Of a stretch of DNA of 28,561 nt, positions 25,294-28,561 are shown in pieces (within the stretch, counting starts at the first letter, position 1; the number at the start of each line of letters is the position of its first letter). This DNA comes from an uncultured Eubacterium sp. (GTDB taxonomy: Bacteria > Bacillota_A > Clostridia > Lachnospirales > Lachnospiraceae). Location of the stretch: positions 1 through 28,561 of the forward strand of contig CAOKJJ010000052.1 of NCBI GenBank assembly GCA_948468465.1, given 5' to 3'. Both the position numbers and the translations under genes were made by a program. Under the pieces are notes generated by a model that had not been told where the DNA came from, searched no databases, and worked only from the letters and a program-made list of their open reading frames with translations.

Positions 25294-25944
25294 ATGCATT
25301 GTTTATCACCATCAATATTAGCAGCTGATTTTAACCTGCTGGGAGAGCAGGTTGCGGCAGCAGAACGGGCAGGAGCACAGTATCTTCATTTTGATGTCAT
25401 GGACGGCTGTTTTGTGCCGAACATTTCTTTTGGAATGCCGGTGCTGAGCTCTCTGCGGAAAGGTACAAATCTGATGCTTGATGTACACCTGATGATTCAG
25501 GAGCCGGTGCGGTATATTAAACAATTCGCGGACTGCGGCGCGGATATTATAACGGTGCATGCAGAAGCATGTACCGACCTGAATCATGCGGTGGATATGA
25601 TTAAAGAGCGTGAGCTGCTGGCCGGCGTTGCGTTATGTCCGGCAACGCCGTTGTCCGTATTGGACTATATACTGCCCCGGATTGATATGGTACTTGTAAT
25701 GACGGTTAATCCAGGGCTGGGCGGACAGAAGCTGATTCCGTATACATTAGATAAGATCAGAGATCTGAAAAAGATCATTGACAGCAGAGGACTAAAGACG
25801 GATATTGAAGTGGACGGCGGCATTAATTTCAAAACGCTGGAGCAGGTGCTCGATGCCGGAGCGAATATCATTGTATCCGGCAGTACGGTTTTTGAAGGAG
25901 ACGTAGAGGAAAATACAAAAAGGCTGCTCGATATTATGAAATAA
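25294..25944 (+). CDS. rpe: Ribulose-phosphate 3-epimerase
   Basis: Rpe interconverts ribulose 5-phosphate and xylulose 5-phosphate. The 216-residue TIM-barrel protein has LSPSILAADF at the N-terminus, the metal/catalytic motifs HFDVMDGCFVPNISFG and LDVHLMI, MTVNPGLGGQ, and the late DIEVDGGIN and IVSGSTVF, all typical. I start it at the ATG at 25294, preceded by GAGGAGGGG. Longer in-frame starts would overlap the previous gene and add non-family residues. It lies 4 bases after the secreted protein, so they share a transcript. It is not adjacent to the RpiA-like gene at 2419. Confidence 0.94.
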   Translation: MHCLSPSILAADFNLLGEQVAAAERAGAQYLHFDVMDGCFVPNISFGMPVLSSLRKGTNLMLDVHLMIQEPVRYIKQFADCGADIITVHAEACTDLNHAVDMIKERELLAGVALCPATPLSVLDYILPRIDMVLVMTVNPGLGGQKLIPYTLDKIRDLKKIIDSRGLKTDIEVDGGINFKTLEQVLDAGANIIVSGSTVFEGDVEENTKRLLDIMK

Positions 25945-25982
25945 TGAAAAGCAATGAAGCCGCCGCTCTTCGTCAGCCTGTT

Positions 25983-26165
25983 TTACAGAAACTGGTTTTG
26001 ATCAGGGCTGTAACTATAATCAATGGCATTCAGCTTCTGACAAATGACAGCCTGGTTCAGATCCAAAGAAGCGCACAATTCTTCCAGAGAAGGGTAGTTG
26101 TCACGCAGCTGGGTATTGATATAGCTTAAAAGTATTGCAGGATCTTTAGGTAATGAAACTGACAT
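25983..26165 (-). CDS. DUF4250 family protein
   Basis: The 60-residue protein matches DUF4250, a small family of Clostridia, with LPKDPAILLSYINTQLRDNY near the start and a C-terminal YSYSPDQNQFL. It is soluble and helical, and its function is unknown. AAGGAGG lies 6 bases before the ATG. It is convergent with rpe, with only 38 bases between stops and no clear terminator. Its leader contains a 75-base inverted repeat of MITE type. Confidence 0.88.
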   Translation of the reverse strand: MSVSLPKDPAILLSYINTQLRDNYPSLEELCASLDLNQAVICQKLNAIDYSYSPDQNQFL

Positions 26166-26184
26166 AGAAACCTCCTTTTTTATT

Positions 26185-26259
26185 TAGAGTGTGTCTTAAA
26201 ATTGCTTTTTGTGAGATGTACTTCACAGTTTGCGGAAATGAATTTTAAGACATGCTCTA
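26185..26259. mobile_element. MITE-like element, 75 bp with terminal inverted repeats
   Basis: TAGAGTGTGTCTTAAAATT (26185-26203) and its inverted partner (26241-26259) match at 17 of 19 positions across a 37-base centre. The centre holds a small stem, TGTGA/TCACA. Both ends carry TA, consistent with the TA target duplication of IS630/Tc1-mariner-type elements. It contains no gene. The match to a mobile family is inferred; it may instead be a regulatory hairpin. Confidence 0.55.
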
Positions 26260-26287
26260 GTATAACATGATTTCAATAGAAAGTTAA
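26259..26287 (-). promoter_or_regulatory. Probable promoter of the DUF4250 gene
   Basis: On the minus strand, TTAACT (26287-26282), a 17-base spacer and TATACT (26264-26259) form a promoter whose -10 box touches the inverted repeat. Transcripts would start inside the element and carry its hairpin just before the ribosome site. Confidence 0.45.
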
Positions 26288-26392
26288 CAGGAGGATTGTA
26301 CATAGGCAGTTTAAAAACACGTCCTGGACGAATGTTTGTTAAAAATCCACAAAAATTTATAAAATAATTGTAAAATTTGTATAAATTAAAAA

Positions 26393-26421
26393 TTGACATT
26401 TTCCGGGAAGATTGTTATACT
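26393..26421 (+). promoter_or_regulatory. Strong promoter of the ammonium channel gene
   Basis: A perfect TTGACA (26393-26398), a 17-base spacer and TATACT (26416-26421) lie about 168 bases before the ATG. Upstream, 26281-26392 is AT-rich with no gene; CGTCC-T-GGACG (26320-26330) is a short inverted repeat. Confidence 0.8.
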
Positions 26422-26435
26422 ACGGTACATGAAGC

Positions 26436-26475
26436 AAAGGTGCTGAGAGATGGATATCTCGTCAGCACCTTTTTT
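26436..26475 (+). terminator. First intrinsic terminator in the ammonium channel leader
   Basis: AAAGGTGCTGA (26436-26446) pairs with TCAGCACCTTT (26462-26472), extended inward by GAGAT/ATCTC around a GGAT loop with one bulged G. It is followed by a run of T. It begins only about 8 bases after the expected transcript start, so unchecked polymerase would stop here. Confidence 0.85.
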
Positions 26476-26506
26476 GTTTTTCATAATTTTTTATCGTGAA
26501 TAAATG

Positions 26507-26561
26507 AAGATACAATGCGGAGCCACGAAGCTGTGGAGGTTCAGTCATTGTATCTTTTTTT
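26507..26561 (+). terminator. Second intrinsic terminator in the ammonium channel leader
   Basis: AAGATACAATG (26507-26517) pairs perfectly with CATTGTATCTT (26546-26556) and is followed by seven T. An inner stem, CCAC/GTGG (26523-26526, 26533-26536), holds the six-base loop GAAGCT. It ends 28 bases before the ATG. Two terminators in series between promoter and gene indicate attenuation with antitermination, or very low basal expression. Confidence 0.85.
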
Positions 26562-26588
26562 ATGAAATGATCAGAGGAGGAATTGATT

Positions 26589-28301
26589 ATGACTTATGTA
26601 TCTGTAGACGTAATGTGGACGCTGCTTGGCGCGGCAATGGTATTTTTTATGCAGGCCGGGTTTTCCTTATGTGAAGCAGGACTGACAAGAGCCAAAAATA
26701 CAGGCAATATACTGATGAAAAACCTGATGGACTTTTGCATCGGAACACCGGCGTTTTGGCTGGTTGGCTTTGGTATTATGTTTGGCGGTTCCGGAGCCGT
26801 GATCGGCGGATTCGATCCGTTTATATTGGGAGAGTATGATTTCGGCTCGCTTCCAAAATGGTGTTATGTCATTTTTCAGACCGTATTTTGCGCAACAGCG
26901 GCGACAATCGTATCCGGTTCTATGGCAGAACGCACGAAATTTAGTTCTTACTGTGTATACAGTGCGTTGATTTCACTTGTTGTATATCCGATTTCCGGAC
27001 ATTGGATCTGGGGCGGCGGCTGGCTGTCACAGATGGGATTTCACGATTTTGCAGGTTCCTGTGCCGTACATATGGTAGGCGGCATTGCGGCATGCATCGG
27101 CGCTGCCACACTGGGACCGCGTATCGGCAAATATGGCAGAGACGGCAAGCCAAAAGCGATACCGGGACATAATCTGACAGCAGTTGCCTTGGGCGTTTTT
27201 ATTCTTTGGTTCTGCTGGTTTGGATTCAATGGATGTTCTACCGTGTGTATGAGCTCAGATGAAGCGATGCTTTCTGCATCACTGATTTTTATGAATACAA
27301 ATCTGGCCGCGGCAGTAGCGACCTGTGTCGTATTGATCGTGACATGGATCGTTTATAAAAAACCAGACGTATCTATGTGCTTAAATGGCGCGCTGGCAGG
27401 GTTGGTGGCAATTACAGCAGGATGTGACGTCGTAGACCCGTTTGGAGCGTTCTTTATCGGGCTGGCAGCCGGCGGATTGGTAGTAGCTTCGGTAGAGTTT
27501 TTTGACAAAGTGGCAAAAATAGATGATCCGGTAGGCGCGATCTCTGTCCATGGCGCATGCGGCATGTTCGGCACATTGGCAGTTGGCCTGTTTGCAACGG
27601 ACGGAGGTTTATTTTACGGAGGCGGTTTCAAACTGCTCGGTACACAGTTCATAGGTGTGCTGTCAGTTGCCGTATGGGTAGCCGTTACAATGACAATTAT
27701 TTTTCAGGTGATCAAACATACGATAGGTCTTCGCGTAGAACAGGAAATCGAGATTGACGGACTGGATCTTCATGAACATGGACTTGCAAGCGCTTATTCG
27801 GGATTTGCAATTCATGATGTTATGGGCACTATGGATGTGAACGAAAATACAGATCTGGGAGAAGACGATCCGCAGCTGGCGACACAGGCACAGATGAATG
27901 CGGCTGTTCCAGTCGTACGCACAGACGCAGGCATGCCTGCGGAAACGGGTATGTATAAAGTAGCGATTATCGCTAAATTATCCAGATTTGAGAAATTAAA
28001 GAGGGCATTAAATGAACTGGGCGTCACAGGCATGACGGTCACACAGGTCATGGGCTGCGGGATACAAAGAGGAGCTGGAGAATATTACAGAGGCGTGGAG
28101 ATGGATGCAACGCTGCTGCCGAAGATTAAAATCGAAGTCGTTGTAAACAAGATTCCGGTCGATCAGGTAATAGAGACGGCGAAAAAAGTACTTTATTCCG
28201 GAAGGATTGGAGACGGCAAGATTTTCGTATTCCAGGTAGCAAGAGTTGTAAAGGTGCGTACCGGGGAAGAGAATGGAAAAGCGCTGCAGGATGTTGAATA
28301 G
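26589..28301 (+). CDS. amt: Ammonium channel fused to a PII signalling domain
   Basis: Amt channels conduct ammonium/ammonia across the membrane, and PII proteins gate them in response to 2-oxoglutarate and ATP/ADP. The 570-residue protein has an Amt part (1 to about 410) with the twin pore histidines in DFAGSCAVHMVGG and ISVHGACGMFGT. A linker of about 45 residues leads to a complete PII domain at 455-570. In that domain the T-loop reads GAGEYYRGVEMDATLLPK. The tyrosine that is uridylylated in E. coli (Tyr51) is Met, and Gln39 is kept. The B-loop SGRIGDGKIFV and VRTGE are present. The ATG at 26589 sits 8 bases after GAGGAGG. An in-frame TTG 6 bases earlier is too close to the ribosome site. 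Control by the tandem terminators is likely. Confidence 0.93.
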   Translation: MTYVSVDVMWTLLGAAMVFFMQAGFSLCEAGLTRAKNTGNILMKNLMDFCIGTPAFWLVGFGIMFGGSGAVIGGFDPFILGEYDFGSLPKWCYVIFQTVFCATAATIVSGSMAERTKFSSYCVYSALISLVVYPISGHWIWGGGWLSQMGFHDFAGSCAVHMVGGIAACIGAATLGPRIGKYGRDGKPKAIPGHNLTAVALGVFILWFCWFGFNGCSTVCMSSDEAMLSASLIFMNTNLAAAVATCVVLIVTWIVYKKPDVSMCLNGALAGLVAITAGCDVVDPFGAFFIGLAAGGLVVASVEFFDKVAKIDDPVGAISVHGACGMFGTLAVGLFATDGGLFYGGGFKLLGTQFIGVLSVAVWVAVTMTIIFQVIKHTIGLRVEQEIEIDGLDLHEHGLASAYSGFAIHDVMGTMDVNENTDLGEDDPQLATQAQMNAAVPVVRTDAGMPAETGMYKVAIIAKLSRFEKLKRALNELGVTGMTVTQVMGCGIQRGAGEYYRGVEMDATLLPKIKIEVVVNKIPVDQVIETAKKVLYSGRIGDGKIFVFQVARVVKVRTGEENGKALQDVE

Positions 28302-28345
28302 CCGGGTGCGCTTATATCAGCCTATGTCATTCACGGTCTTTTCGA

Positions 28346-28394
28346 AAATGATCATTTCAGCGGACTTTACACCTCTTATATTATCTGTTATGAT
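28346..28394 (+). promoter_or_regulatory. Promoter and palindrome upstream of the last small ORF
   Basis: TTTACA (28366-28371), a 17-base spacer and TATGAT (28389-28394) form a good sigma-A promoter. A perfect palindrome, AAATGATCATTT (28346-28357), sits just upstream of the -35 box and may be an activator or repressor site. Confidence 0.55.
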
Positions 28395-28437
28395 GAAATC
28401 GTAACAATCAGGACGATCAAAGAAAGCAGGTGGTTGT

Positions 28438-28560
28438 ATGACCGGCAGAGAAGTGGTTCATTTAATTCAGAAATTAGAGGCTGAGGGGATGACTGCTGAG
28501 AAGATTATAGAAATTATCAAATACGTTGAAACGGCAGAGCCAAAAACAGAAACAAAATAG
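28438..28560 (+). CDS. Small protein of 40 residues, function unknown
   Basis: The ORF starts MTGREVVHLIQKLEAEGMTA and ends in a Lys/Thr/Glu-rich tail (TAEPKTETK). It is predicted helical and soluble. The core TAEKIIEIIKYVE is a regular amphipathic helix. GCAGGTGG lies 5-6 bases before the ATG, and a good promoter lies 44 bases upstream. Short proteins of this style are common in Clostridia, but I do not know a function. It ends one base before the window edge and is complete. Confidence 0.6.
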   Translation: MTGREVVHLIQKLEAEGMTAEKIIEIIKYVETAEPKTETK

Positions 28561-28561
28561 G

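Noticed and set aside
26291..26365. Short reading frame containing RPGRMFVKNPQKFIK
   Set aside because: It has no proper start spacing from the GGAGG-like sequence and lies upstream of the ammonium channel promoter. I cannot support translation.

Overview
The window looks like chromosomal DNA from a low-to-moderate GC Gram-positive member of the Clostridia, most likely Lachnospiraceae. The evidence is strong AGGAGG-type ribosome sites, sigma-A promoters of TTGACA/TATACT type, and several families common in that group: DUF975, DUF4250, a DUF6465-like protein, a CmpB-type permease, an RND pump with a coiled-coil insert, and an ammonium channel fused to PII. I saw no rRNA, tRNA, CRISPR array or complete insertion sequence. 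The species is not identified.

Layout. (1) 335-5069: a sugar phosphotransferase operon with a strong promoter and a CG-centred palindrome just after it. Its genes are fructose-type PTS IIABC, an RpiA-like isomerase, a Gfo/Idh/MocA oxidoreductase and a 1-phosphofructokinase-type kinase. (2) 5070-7861: an AT-rich accessory patch. Direct repeats (29 bp identical plus 94 bp at 87/94) flank a UPF0175/DUF3368 toxin-antitoxin pair and a two-gene cassette. The second cassette gene encodes a retropepsin-like (FDTGAS) protein broken by one extra T in a 7-T run. (3) 7744-14819: a PHP phosphoesterase translationally coupled to a 1325-residue RND permease, then aspartate kinase and a DUF975 membrane protein. 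(4) 14854-16994, minus strand: an ArsB/NhaD/SLC13-type permease followed by a cytidylate-kinase-like protein. (5) 17040-19029, plus strand: a protein with an internally duplicated motif and a cytoplasmic GH13 alpha-glucan enzyme. (6) 19048-20427, minus strand: a CmpB-type membrane protein, then an HD phosphohydrolase behind a hairpin that abuts its ribosome site. (7) 20647-25944: proC, leuA, a small membrane protein, a secreted Big2/FlgD-like/GLUG-like protein, and rpe. (8) 25983-28560: DUF4250 on the minus strand with a MITE-like inverted repeat in its leader; the ammonium channel-PII fusion behind two tandem intrinsic terminators; and a 40-residue ORF.

How the genes work together. The window mixes housekeeping metabolism (aspartate, proline and leucine synthesis, pentose phosphate epimerase), carbohydrate uptake and use (PTS operon, GH13), and nitrogen uptake that appears to be controlled by transcription attenuation. 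The strongest second-look items are the tandem-terminator leader and Tyr51-lacking PII domain of the ammonium channel fusion, the repeat-flanked toxin/retropepsin patch, the coiled-coil RND pump coupled to a PHP enzyme, and the unusual gene set of the PTS operon.
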